From Acholoe squamosa (taxonomy: Eukaryota > Annelida > Polychaeta > Phyllodocida > Polynoidae), in the NCBI GenBank assembly GCA_949317995.1, contig OX439047.1, positions 49,301,505-49,365,504 of the forward strand: a stretch of DNA of 64,000 nt, read 5' to 3'. Position 1 is the first letter of the stretch. Every line of letters begins with the position of its first letter. The position numbers were made by a program, and so were the translations under genes. The notes under the pieces were generated by a model. The model ran no database searches, was not told the origin of the DNA, and saw nothing but the letters and a program-made list of their open reading frames with translations. Below are positions 37,305 to 49,259 of the stretch, one piece after another.

Positions 37305-37360
37305 TTTATGGCTCAGTGGTAGAGCATCAGATTCGAAGTTTGTCATAGGTTTCTCTCTCC
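37305..37360 (+). repeat. tRNA-like A-box fragment
   Basis: TTTATGGCTCAGTGGTAGAG then CATCAGATTCGAAG resembles the 5' half of a tRNA (TGGCTCAGTGGTAGAGC as A box). The 3' half is not recognisable. Confidence 0.35.
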
Positions 37361-38110
37361 AAAATTCCCTCAACACTTTCTACTTCAGCTAGAACGGTCT
37401 ATAGATTCTATACACCACAGGGCTACAGTCCGATACACCCCTTCCATGGCCCTGGAGGCCTTAACCCCAACTTAATCATTCTACTCTTGTACCGAGAGTC
37501 CCACAGTACCCTAGAGTCTATTTCCGTACCCCTGTGTCCCCAGGCCAGGTTAGAGGACCGCTGGGTCTATTTCTCCCCGCTGTAGGAGTGTAACATATAG
37601 CCTATATAGGTTAGTAGAGCAGTTGATATTCTATACTGCACACTATTTCGGCGTCCTTTTACTTTTGCTTATTTCAAAGGGTTCCTACGCAGAACACATT
37701 ACATGGGCCTATATGTATCGCACATAATGAGAAGAGGAAAGTAGAGTTGTCTTCATTTATGTAAGGAGGCAATCGAGAATTCCTTGCTTACAGATATTTG
37801 CCTGTGCTATCACCTGTCTGAAACCAGCAAGTATTGAAAATTTCTATTCACAATGTCACAATTATGCTAAAGTAAATGTGTAGTTATTAGTCCATTATAT
37901 CCCAATTACGTATACTTGTAGTGTACATATACATTGTAGTATTCTAGTGCCTCATAGCAGCTGATGAGAGGTTTATACAGGGAGCACCATGGTGTAGGAG
38001 CAGCTCAGACAGGCTCACCTCCCCTATAGGTTTAGTGTACAAATTACGACCACAGCTCAGGGGCATTCCCCTAGCCCCCTCCCCCCACACACACATCAAC
38101 CTCAACTCAC

Positions 38111-38168
38111 AAAAACAGGTCCCACTTCAGCATCCAATTCAATTTTGGCGCCTGCCTCCAATAAAGCC
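38111..38168 (-). CDS. Candidate exon, possibly ankyrin-repeat-like
   Basis: On the minus strand, acceptor CCAGCCCACAG is followed by 58 open bases reading ALLEAGAKIELDAEVGPVF and a strong donor (TTT then GTGAGT). 'LLEAGAKIE' resembles the second helix and turn of an ankyrin repeat (usual pattern LLxxGAxxN). This is a short resemblance only, not a domain call. Just downstream on the same strand (about 37965-38030) another open stretch reads SLSELLLHHGAPCINL, also ankyrin-like, but the intron between would be only about 80 bases. Confidence 0.35.
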
Positions 38169-39159
38169 CTGTGGGCTGGTGGTGGTGCAAAATGTGGGGT
38201 GGTAGGTTTGGTACAGGAGGTGTAGACTGATGGGGATGGTACTGCAGGGACAGTGGACAGGTATTGAGTGAGGTACATTGCCATTCTGCTCATCTGTTTA
38301 ATTCGTGTAATCCTGTTATAATCAGACAAGGATCCCTCCAATGTATTGATCACTAACTGATAGAGTAGACAAAATATTATTTATCTAGTATTCAATGATT
38401 TATAAGTGCCATGAACACTAATATGGATTAATATATCTCCCTACTTTATAAAGAAACAGTGTCTGCAGAAGACCTACACTAAGATTCACCACTAAGATTC
38501 ACCACTGGTCAACTCATTAGATTTCAGTCGTAGAGGAAAACGAAAATATTTTCATAAATCTGTCACTTCTAGATTCTGTGAGTAACCTTACAATTCTTTG
38601 CTCATAAATTTAAAATGTTCATGATGATTGGATCTCAATCCCTGCTAGGTTTGGTTAACAAATTCTGGGCACGTTCTTTCCTGTTTTGTGAAACGTTAAA
38701 AATTTGAATACTTTTCATTTGCACTTTTTTCGTTAAATCAATTATGGCTCTTATGTTTGTCCAATGACCACCTGTTTTTATCATGTGATCACGGTACACA
38801 TGATGTCTGCTAGACGTATGAGAAGTTTAGTTAAGATAGCCATGGTCAATTTTTCAATATTAGAGAAAATGCTGAAAAATGGGGGTTTCTCCCACTGGCA
38901 GCAATAGTTAAGGACTCCCCATCTTCAGATATCAATAAATCTGAAATTAGTACAATGAACCATGGTTTTTACTGCTTTGGCTATCTCATAGTATAGAAAA
39001 CTTATATAATCCCAAGTCATTTGGAGAAATTGATGGTAGTTTTTGATTTATTGAATTGTGGAATTTACCTTTAAACAGGCCGAGGCTAGGGGTCCTGGCT
39101 CTTTGAGTTGTTGTATCTTTTCCTCACTATGATTTATGCTAGTTCTGAGCCTCTGTAGG

Positions 39160-39220
39160 ACTGGTAACAGCACACTGCATGGTGCTGGGACTGGTAACAG
39201 CACACTGCATGGTGCTGGGA
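39160..39220. repeat. 30-bp direct duplication
   Basis: GGACTGGTAACAGCACACTG then CATGGTGCTG occurs twice in tandem, identical. Just downstream (39448-39493, plus) a short open stretch SFHLPGELVEGVGRG lies between an AG and GTAAGG. This is too weak to call as an exon. Confidence 0.8.
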
Positions 39221-40364
39221 CGTTCTAAGCTTTACTTGATGGACGCAGGGGCCTGGCAATGAGTTATCATCCAGCTAACCAAGCTGTCTTCAGTCACTTC
39301 TCTCATCAGGACCCACAAAGTGAGGCTCGTTCATCAGGAAAACCTCTGCCTTCCATCAATTCCCTTGTTGTATCGATTTCTAACCAATCCCCTTCCTCCT
39401 CATTGCCTGGGTGTGATTAGTGGAATGCAGACTATTCCATGCCTCAACAGAGCTTTCATTTGCCTGGAGAGCTGGTGGAGGGGGTTGGCAGAGGGGTAAG
39501 GGTGTCCCTGGGCAGGAGCAGGAGGAGGCTGGGACACACTGCAGGATGGAACTCAGTGAATAGTCCCATCACTGTTATCCCATTCAGGATTATATATTGG
39601 ACTGTAGTCCAGCACGGAATTATATATGTTTACAAGCCTATCAATACAGATTCATCTATGCCCCCAGTGTAGGTTTAAGCCTTTATCAGCAACTACCAAG
39701 TTGATAAGTGGTCGACCATACATGCAGTGAAGTCTGAGATTCTACATTTTACACAGATCTATGTTCATTCTACACAGTAATAATGAAGATGTTTACAATA
39801 CACTCTATACAGAGTTCAGGAGGTCAATTTATTTACATGTACCTCCTGTTTTCCTATCTCAGCTTCATGAAAACCGAGGACATAAAGCAAGCCTATAGAG
39901 ACGTCATAACATTGAGATGACCAGCATCCATAATAAATGTGCTTGGTGTCTGATTTGGTTGACAGCTAATGTCTTCCTAGAATAGATATAGAGCAAGATT
40001 TATCAAACTTATTCTTCTAATCTACAACTGATACTTGGCCTATACCCATTGCACAACATTAAAACGCCACCACAATATATCAGGTGAAGAATGCCGGTTG
40101 TGGGAAGGGGAATGACATTATTAGTGTGTGTAAATGAGGAGGAGGAGTGAAGAAAATGCTGGTGTGACATGTTTATCTCGTCCTGCAGCGACACGGTGTG
40201 GCGAGTGGAGGAAACCTTAGTAACCAGCAGATCGATGACTTGCAACTTTTACTAACACCCCTAGGCGTGGTGCACATGCACCTTCATGATGACGGATGGT
40301 ATGGCATGTGCGCAGACATAGGCTCAAGGATGTGGAAGGGTGGCCACCTCTTATCCCAACTGTC

Positions 40365-40530
40365 CATACAGATAGGCACATCCAACATGTCATCATTACT
40401 ACATGGACATATAGGGAACTGTCCATACACTTAGGCACATCCAACACGTCATCATTACTATATAGACATATAGAGAACCATCCATACAGATAGGTACATC
40501 CAACACGTCAATATTGCTGCATGGCCATAT
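40365..40530. repeat. Minisatellite block 1, 59-bp unit
   Basis: Units share TACAGATAGGCACATCCAAC, CATCATTACTACATGGACAT and ATAGGGAACC with block 2, but are more diverged. Confidence 0.82.
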
Positions 40531-40834
40531 CAGAGATGTCAGTTGGGTATGGGCTCAACCTCTGAAAATCTTTAGGTGTTAGCAAAACACCCATTCTCCC
40601 AATGTATTATGCTATAAAAAACACCCATTTTGTCTTCATTTCAACCTATTCCCCTCACTCAAAACCATTAAAATCTCTGAAAGGTGGTCTGTCTAGAAAA
40701 AGCTAGAGGGCAGCACAAGGCATGCTTAATTCCACCTGCTGAATTATGCTCAGCCTTATGCTCCCTAGAAGTAGAAGGGCATGTCCTTAGGGTGAATCTA
40801 TGATTTATGTAATTCTCTCTATCCATATATCTCT

Positions 40835-41305
40835 GACATATATAGGGAACCGTCTATACAGATAGGCACATCCAATGTGACATCATTACTACATGGACAT
40901 ATAGGGAACCGTCCATACAGATAGGCACATCCAATGTGACATCATTACGACATGGACATATAGGGAACCGTCCATACAGATAGGCACATCCAATGTGACA
41001 TCATTACTACATGGACATATAGGGAACCGTCCATACAGATAGACACATCCAATGTGACATCATTACTACATGGACATATAGGGAACCGTCCATACAGATA
41101 GACACATCCAATGTGACATCATTACTATATGGACATATAGGAACCGTCCATACAGATAGGCACATCCAACACGTCAATATTGCTGCATGGACATATATAT
41201 AGGGAACCGTCTATACAGTTATGCACATCCAATGTGACATCATTACTACAAGGACATATAGGGAACCCTCCATACAGATAGGTACACCAAGCACGTCATC
41301 ATTAC
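40835..41305. repeat. Minisatellite block 2, 59-bp unit, about 8 copies
   Basis: Uniform units: CATCCAATGTGACATCATTA, CTACATGGACATATAGGGAA, CCGTCCATACAGATAGGCA. Separated from block 1 by about 300 bp of unrelated sequence. Confidence 0.9.
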
Positions 41306-41359
41306 TGCATAGACATCTGGCCCCTTCCCGACAGCCATCACAAATGTCGTGGAACTCCC
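41306..41359 (-). CDS. Candidate short Cys-rich exon bordering a minisatellite
   Basis: The minus strand reads EFHDICDGCREGARCLC, ending at a donor of type CTATGCA then GTAATG. The spacing C-x2-C in 'CDGC' is reminiscent of a ZZ-type zinc finger, but too little is present to call it. The 59-bp array to the left keeps a near copy of the border (CCATGTA then GTAATGATG). The acceptor (GTTGAG) is poor. The plus strand is also open across this site, so the strand is uncertain. Confidence 0.18.
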
Positions 41360-41559
41360 CTCAACATTGAGTCATTGTCTACAGACAGGTGTGCATATAT
41401 ACTGTATACAGGGATGTAAGTCAGGAATGGGCAAAAATCAGGAAGCCATACATTTACTTGATATAAAAGCTTTCTATTCTTCCAAACAACCCTCTTTACC
41501 ACTTGTATAAGGAAAATAAACATCAGTCAAAAATTTCAGAAATCAGGAAATGTGATAAA

Positions 41560-43940
41560 ACCTGAAGACTTACATCCCTGTGTATAAACCTGTCTTTACA
41601 CACTTCATGTAAGCTGGACAATGTACACATATTGCTAGCAAATATAAACTGGTGCCTCCTTTTGTTAGTGCAGTCAACAGTAAGATATTTCTCAGGTAAA
41701 CAGAAGTCAAACTCACCTTGACAGCCTTATACATGTTAATTTCAATACTGGCCTAGTCCTTTGAAACAGCTAAGCCGCAATATCCAACACATGCAATCAT
41801 TTCTGTCCAAGCGCAAGGGAACTGCATAAAGGGCAACAGAAGATTTGATAACAGATCACGCAAACCACCAACCTTTAATCTCGATAGCGCCGTAGGCGCC
41901 CAAAGCATTATCTAATATAAGGTGTAATCAAATTTCTGTTGAATTCTTGATTTAGTCTTCGGTATGCGTGGGTGGCAGTGACACATATAACACGTGATGG
42001 GAGGCTAAATTCAGCAAGCAGTGGAGTCATTCCATGTAATGACCAAATTGTGAGGATACAGTGATACCAAATACTGTATTTACACCCGATGTACAAGGCA
42101 CATCGTACATTAAATGCCTGTTCCCATTTACCACCAGGGACTAGAATGCCAAAAAAAAAACTAGGTATTGACAATGAATTAATGTATAGGACGCCTCCAT
42201 TCTAAACACGTTGTGGTAAAAATAGTTCAATATCTTTCAACCTCTTCTCATACATACACCGATTCAGAACTTAGTGAGTTTCAATATTACTGCTTTGTCC
42301 TATCTCTTTCCCTCTTTGTGGCCTATGGCAGTTATTGGTGAAATCATCTGTATACTGACAGACACAGCGGAATAAAAACAAAGGCAGAAGGCCCGGCATT
42401 GTATGATAGATGGTATCCCTTAATTAGCAGCTTCTTAACTACAATAGCAGTCTAATTAATCAGCCGTAAACAATGCTGCTGGTCCCTGGGGGTGCAGGAT
42501 CGCCATAATTAAACCCGGGATAGAATGCTATTGTTGAGTGCTATTAACTCAAACAGAATACTCTGACAGCGGCACTTTGGTTAAAACATTTGGATATTTA
42601 AATGACTTTGCCTTCATTCATATACATAATATATTTTGTGTATCACACAAGGGTTATGAACATTATTTCTAAGGAAAGCCTCTTTGTCATATCATATCGA
42701 GTGGGTAACTAGTGTAGTATGACTCTCCAGTCTCGAAAACTACCTCTCTGGTGGTCACTGATAGTTTAGCAAACAGTGTGTATGTTCTCTCTAACTTAGA
42801 TTTACACACAAAGGTTTACTTATCGTACTGCAGATGTAAGATTGGCAATCTGCAAAACACAACTTCCGGTCCAGTTCCTATCAGGCAGAGAAGGTACTTA
42901 CCTACAACACAAAGAGAAACATTGATAAGTTACCAGGTCAAGTGTACAATTTTATTTTGGTAAGTGACCAGGTAAAGTGTACAATTGTATTTTTGATTTA
43001 TTTTGTTTCTGAATTCCCCAACGTAGATAAGAAGACAATGTCTATTACTATGCACATGGTATACTCTAGAGGACCTAACCCCCTAGATGGGTAAAGCAAT
43101 ATAGCGATGGTTTTCTTATACAAACCACACATATATACATAGTCATGAATAAGGTATAAGGTGAGTAGGAATGGCGCCTATCAAGTCACACGTCTCCAAC
43201 ATTGATTATGACCAACATTTCCTCTATGGAGATACACCCTTATATTAGCATACATGTACATGACACATGTCAGCACGTGGAGTGGAGGTTAAAGTGAGTT
43301 GGTGAGGAGGGGCGTGTGGCCTCATGAAAACACCTAAGACTAATCACAGTCTACAACTTCATCAGATTAGTCTACTGTCAGCGAACTCCAAATTAATCAG
43401 TCTTGTGAATTATCCATGTCTGGATACCTTTTTCATATCTACACGGAGAAATGATCTAATTCTAATCTGTGGTTGTAATCTACAATGAGTTTGCTAACCC
43501 TTTGATTATGGTTACATGCCTTATGTCTCTTGTATGCAATTAGGCGATAATTAACACATAGCTTAGCCTAGATATGTACGGTATTATTCATATATACCAT
43601 CTTTACATCCCAAAATATAAAGATTTGTAGAGACACAGCATGAAAACAGGGGTAAAGGCTGAGATATACTAAAGAAATTAGTTTTAGGCAAGACAAGGTG
43701 GGACTGGCTGTGTGTTACTAAGCTGAGCCATGGAGAGGGTTATGCGCAGGGTAGAGATGGGTGGATATTCATTATCTAGCTATGGCATAATCTGATTAAC
43801 TTAAATACCCCTGCAACCACCACCGGCCCTGAACGACTTCACCCTATCCCATCCAGCTAACCCTGAGCCGGCAATACTATACAGGGGCTTAATGTGATGA
43901 CGGGGCGGACTGGTGTTTTGATATGCAGTGGGAATTTGAT
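41560..43940. other. No supported feature
   Basis: Unique-looking AT-rich sequence. Open frames up to 88 codons without splice or coding support. Confidence 0.5.
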
Positions 43941-43964
43941 AAGGAGAAGGGTATTATGTAAGTA

Positions 43965-44021
43965 ACGTATAGATATCGGGCACTGAGTTGGTTGTACAAC
44001 CAACGAGGTGCCCGATATCTA
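43965..44021. repeat. Hairpin left of a tRNA-like composite element
   Basis: ACGTATAGATATCGGGCAC pairs with GTGCCCGATATCTATACC, with an inner stem TTGGTTGTACAACCAA. Immediately followed by TTTATTACGCGATTAAT, the left end of the element at 44027-44998. Confidence 0.8.
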
Positions 44022-44026
44022 TACCT

Positions 44027-44998
44027 TACTTGCTTTATTACGCGATTAATGCATCAGAATGCATAAGAGTGCATTAAAATGCATCGTGCATTCATTGACA
44101 AGAGAACATATACTGTGAGTGGCAGTCAACAAAGCCAGCATTCTCTTCTATATAGTCACCTGTTAGGCATTGAATACTTATTTTATTACATGATTAATGC
44201 ATCAGAATGCATCAAAATGTATCATGCATTCATTGAAAATAAAATGTATGCCATGAACAGGACTCGTTCCACTACCCTGTGGAAGCTTCTGGCCTGAGCG
44301 CAATGTGCTAACCACTACACTATCGGTATAAACACTTATTACATGACCTCTGTGATTTTGGGTGATTTTTCAGGATATTCCCATTCTGATACCTCATACA
44401 GTGTATCGTAGGATATCGTAACTCGTGGTCTACGGCCACTCGTTACGATATCCTACGATACACTGAATACGGTGCCCGTTAGCCCATTCATTACTCTCAT
44501 AACAATAGAATGCTTGTACTTGTAGAACCAGGCCAGTCGCGCACAGTACTGCAAGCTGTCAGCGCCTACCATAGCGAACCTAGAGGTGGGGGGGGGGGGG
44601 GTCACAACCCAGACTGCAGGATATTTTCACACATTGAATGTATACTTGTTATATGTAAGTGAGTTCCCTAACAAGGTGGAACCTATATGGCATTGTATAT
44701 ATACAGGCAAACACACACTTTTCTCGTCGGTCCCTGTGACGCAATGCATAGGGAGATGGTCTTCCGATCAGTGAGAGTATGGGTTCGACCCCTGCCCTTG
44801 GCAAAGGAATTCTCGTAGGTTTTCACATGTGACATATGACATGTAAGGTGTGCTGGTATCCAGGGATATCAGGCACCCAGTGCCTGTTATCCATGGCTAT
44901 CAGGCACACCTTACAAAGGTCATGATGGTATGTAATTTCGAAAGGTATCAGAATGGGTATATCCAGGAAAAGCACCATGCGTCACGGAAATCGTGTAA
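44027..44998. mobile_element. Composite element, relative of 28876-29471
   Basis: Left end TTATTACGCGATTAATGCAT, right end GAAATCGTGTAATAATAT. Inside: a partial duplication of the left end (44164), a minus tRNA-like piece (44245-44330), an inverted internal end (TTATTACATGACCTCTGTGA, 44337), a hairpin of about 70 bp (44397-44465), a plus tRNA-like piece (44722-44796) and a hairpin (44851-44915). Probably two elements joined or nested. Confidence 0.45.
44722..44796 (+). repeat. tRNA-derived SINE head
   Basis: GGTCCCTGTGACGCAATGCA then TAGGGAG, with B box GGTTCGACCCC. Paralogue of 29235-29306. The two copies share the following CCTGCCC and a CGTAGGTTTT.ACATG tail. Confidence 0.55.
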
Positions 44999-45959
44999 TA
45001 ATATCCTCTAGGTATCTTTATCAGAATACCTATGTTTATAGAAAGTGCTTCCCATACCGAGGAATTGTGGTTCTATAATGGTACAAACAGCTCAATGAGA
45101 CGTTTACACTGCTCATCGAAGGCTACAAACAGTAGTGCAGGACGTCTTGGTCTCAGTATGTTTGCCAGTCACCCTGTGGGTGGTAATGTGTGTACCCAGA
45201 TTTTAGCCCTGCTTTCTCTGCTGCTGGTTCAGGGCATGCACCAAGCTTACCAAATACTGACTCCCGGTGGGTACAGGCTTCCCACTGGTCCCTGCAGCAG
45301 TACAGCTACTACCAAGGGCACAGCTACTTCCGGTGCGTGGTTATTGTCACGTGACATGACTTAAAAACAGAAGCTACTCTTCAGGATATGAATGTTATCC
45401 TCACCGCAAGCCTTCGGTAAGAAACCAGCTAATCAAACCGGAAATAGAACCAACGACCGGAAATAACATGCACCGAGAGGAAGTTGTGTGGTCATTTACT
45501 TGTATAGACCATCACATAATGACATATCCGGAAGTATCTTGAAGATGCTGTGCATTATCTGATTCTTACAAAGATAGATCCTCGCTGCGGTAGCGGATTA
45601 GGAAGGACATAATGCTAGCCCTAACTTGGAAACTGTCATATGTATATGGGGAGCTACATCTACAAGTAATAGCTAAACAGAATAGACTTGAGAACCTGAC
45701 GACTACCCTCCTGGAAAAATTGAACATGTTCTGTTAAATAACGTAAGGAGATCAGATGCAACTCAAAGAAATATCTAGGCACTAGACTCCTAGCCTCTAT
45801 CTCTAGTAGACGCTATAATCTAAACCATTACATAAACCATCCATTTTATCTGCTGTTATTGTTATTTCATTGGTCAAACAGGCGGTCTACCAATGTAACA
45901 CAAATTTACGCCATTCAAAAAGAAAACGAGCAAAGTCTATGAAAACAGCAACATCTAAC

Positions 45960-46076
45960 ATAAGCGGCGCCTGGGACTCCCCCTGGTGGGAATATCAAGG
46001 AGTAGGTGTACCGCCAGGGGTCGTGTATTGGGGGCGGTGTAAGGGTGGTATTGACTGCTTCCTGGTGCAGCTGATG
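45960..46076 (-). CDS. Candidate internal exon
   Basis: The minus strand is open for 39 codons: HQLHQEAVNTTLTPPPIHDP then WRYTYSLIFPPGGVPGAAY. Borders are AG (CATGAAAG) and a weak donor (TAT then GTTAGA). Other minus frames and a plus-strand frame are also open, so neither the frame nor the strand is secure. Family not recognised. Confidence 0.25.
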
Positions 46077-46655
46077 CTTTCATGGTAGGAGCATGCGAGA
46101 CATGCATGCCTCGGCCATGTTTGTATTTCACGTCAGCCAGACGCTTACTTTGTGGGACAGCGTACCACCTTCTGCCAGTCTGACCCCTATTCACACAGCT
46201 CTACTACCGACAGCAGCAAGCAGAGGGAGGGGAATGTGTGATATGCCCCACTATGTTGGCATCTTTAGAAGCTTACAGGAATTCGTGCATATGGAAAATA
46301 TATACTGGGAGCACTAAATCTAATAGCAATATGTATACCTCATACAAATTTATAATTCTCTGAATTTCCACCGGTAAATATATTTCAAAGGAAATTCCGG
46401 AGTACGACCCCTACTCGGTAGACAATAACACAACACGTGCCACAGGACGATCCTGTTGCACAGTGAAAATTCAAAAGCCATTTGAGCGCTCCCTTCTGAC
46501 TATGCCGATTGGACGGCACGCCTGGCGTATAATGGTGCCATTAGTAAGTTCAGCAGGCGGCCAGCTGTCGGCGTGTAAAGTTTACAGTCGATTAACCATA
46601 TTCAGTAGTGTGGTCCACCCAAATAGAAGGGCTGTACTCAGGAAAGTCAGATCTT

Positions 46656-46659
<4 letters not shown>

Positions 46660-46719
<60 letters not shown>

Positions 46720-46742
46720 TGTGCGTGCGTGTGTATGTGTGT
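46660..46742. repeat. GT dinucleotide microsatellite
   Basis: About 40 GT repeats, with impure TTGTGTGC units at the right end. Confidence 0.95.
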
Positions 46743-47063
46743 ACTATACATAATTGCTGAGATAAGGTCATTTGTAATATGCTGTATACTTATTGCTTAA
46801 GGCTAAGGTAAATATCTTATAAATGCCTTACACCGTGAAGACACCAAGAACGGGCACAATCTACTAGTATTGCTCTGTACCTCAGCCTGTACCAAATGCC
46901 ATTTCAATGTACTACTTACTACATCAGACATCCTGTAGTATTCACCATTCCTACACAGGTTACAGCTATACACGGACCCATTTTATGCTTACATATACTT
47001 CAGTAGATTTGCATGTCAAATCTCTTGAAAATTACAAAACAAAGACAAACAAAAAAGAACTGA

Positions 47064-47240
47064 CAGTGGCGGATTTAAAGGCGGGGGCTTGCGCAGGGGC
47101 GTGCGCACCCCCTTTTTCCCAGTACTTAAGAGTTTGATTACATATTTTGGATTCCAAAATTTGCTCAAAAATAGGTGTTGCCCCCCCCCCTCCTTTTGGG
47201 CCGTGCCCCCTCGTTTTCCATATCCTGGATCCGCCACCGC
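47064..47240. mobile_element. hAT-like MITE with 8-bp target duplication
   Basis: Left end CAGTGGCGGATTTAAAGG; right end, reverse complemented, GCGGTGGCGGATCCAGG. Flanked by AGAACTGA (47056-47063) and AGAACTGT (47241-47248), an 8-bp duplication with one change. CAG.GGCGGATC-type ends and 8-bp duplications fit the hAT superfamily. 177 bp, no coding sequence. Confidence 0.7.
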
Positions 47241-48827
47241 AGAACTGTGAACTATTTTAGTGCCATTTAGTTTTATCTCTTGCACACACTAACCCTGAGT
47301 TGTTTGTTAGACTGTGGTATACATACACAAACTGAATGAGCATCAAAAGCACCTGGCTGTACCAAGGCTAACTAAGGAGCCCTGATCTGGAAAGCTTAAT
47401 GATCCAGACTACGGATGGGACGATGGACTGACTACCAACTGCCTACCCTCTCAGGCCTAAAGCACCTTTTCTAGCCATGGGTAACTTAACCTCACTCGCA
47501 GATTTCATAAGTGTACACTTGTTCAGTTTTGACTAAACAAACCCGAAATCCATCAGCTACATAGAGGCTTCCATTCCTGTAGATTAATTAATCAACTGAA
47601 TCGGTAATCTTTAACCCTACTCAGTATAGAAACGCATAAAATGCAAATCCTTTAGCTCTGATTAAATCCATCTCATTCCAATTTCACTTTACCGTGATAA
47701 GATGGAGGCAACGCTCACTGAAAGTATCCCAACATGACATGAGCATAACAATTCTTCACGCCCTACACCAAGTTGGCCTCTTGGATTAGACATACAAGCA
47801 ACTGACAGGTAGCTTATTTAATTTCTCTGCAAACGCCCAGCTTTAGGTCATTTATACATTGATCGACCCTTTTTCAAAATATTTGTCTGTTCACGTGCAT
47901 GTGTTTACCCCATGGGTTACACGAACATGTAGGTGTGATGTGTGGGTAGGCAGTAAAGGCAGCTGACAGCATTAGAGTGGTGGGTGTACCTGGAGTACAG
48001 CTAAGTCACCAGACTGGCGGGCACGTGAGCTACGTGGCTAAAACCAGGTAGGAACACTTCCAGGTAGACATCCATTAACAAGACAAACAGTGCAGAGTGC
48101 AAAGGTACACAGAGTGCATGGCATAATGTGATGACATGGAATGACGATATACGACTTGGGTGGGAGGACGGCCAAGGTTGGTACAGTTAATACTAATTGT
48201 TGAAGTAATTTAGAAGTCAATTAGCATTTAATGGACAGGGTGGGACAAAACTGGAGTCACATTCACGACAGATTGTCAGCTAATAATTGTTCAGTGGTAT
48301 TTGTATCTTGGAAACTAAATATAGGAATTACTACATGGGGACGTCTATCTTACTGGTGAATACTTATCATAAAGAAGAACATTTCTAAAGGACGAATGGG
48401 ATTTGAGGTGCAGCTGTGGTGTATGGTTCTGGTGGTAAAAAAAGTCTTAATTTGTAGTTCTGATACTACATTATTCGGCTTTTTCCCCTAGCGAAATTGC
48501 ATTTTCCTATGGAACGTCTACTTTGGTCTTTTTTAGGATGTTACAAATGACGGATACAAGTATTAATTTTGATATTGTTACATGACAGTTTCCCATATTA
48601 ATATCTTCTCTCATTTTTAAAAGAAATTAGGTCCGGACCGCACTGGTTCCGATAATGCACACTTGCTTGTCCACATTGCCGATACACATTTGCGAGCAAG
48701 CAGGGTAACTGTAGAAGACATCAAAGTCAAAACCAATCCTGCCCACTTCTACCTGCCACCCCCGTACTTCACCCTCCTCCAACGTCGGCTTTTCCTCCTG
48801 TAGTCCTCCCACGGCGTTCCTCCCCAC

Positions 48828-48924
48828 CTCCAGGGTGGGGCAGCACAGTGGCACCCGTGCAATATTTACTGAGCACTCGGCGACCAGCTCCGAGTAGCCC
48901 ACTCAAGTAGCTCTGTGAGCATCT
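48828..48924 (-). CDS. Candidate exon; several frames open
   Basis: On the minus strand a good acceptor (CACAACTTCTTGCTCAG) is followed by 97 open bases to a donor (GGAG then GTGGGG). In the phase-0 frame it reads RCSQSYLSGLLGAGRRVLSK then YCTGATVLPHPG. A different minus frame across 48627-48905 is open for about 90 codons (starting GYSELVAECSVNIARVPLCC) and ends in TAA, so the true frame is unclear. The region is GC-rich, which by itself keeps frames open. Product unknown. Confidence 0.27.
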
Positions 48925-49259
48925 CTGAGCAAGAAGTTGTGCAGCCTCAGGGGGCTGTGGGGGACCCCTTGCCCCCTCCCCTCCACCAGCTCACACAGAC
49001 TGTACTGCTGCGTGTTGTGGTTACTTATTGCTTTAATCATGACGATGTCGACATGGGAAGTCTTTCACTTAACACATGGTGTGATTAAAACTAAATGGAG
49101 AATATTAGGTGCACTAAACCTGAACATCGACCCACTTGTTCTCTACTACTTGGTGCTCCTTCTCTACTGGAAGGTGCGCCTATGCATGCATATGGCTCGG
49201 AACGCCGGTGAGGCTTCAGGAAACTATATTTTGTCTCCAAACTTTTCTCCGTTTTGACA

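Noticed and set aside
48905-48990. In-frame TGA (selenocysteine?) joining two minus-strand open stretches
   Set aside because: A better acceptor lies between them, and the stretch after the TGA is open in several frames. No SECIS-like element was sought or seen, so an intron border or chance is simpler.
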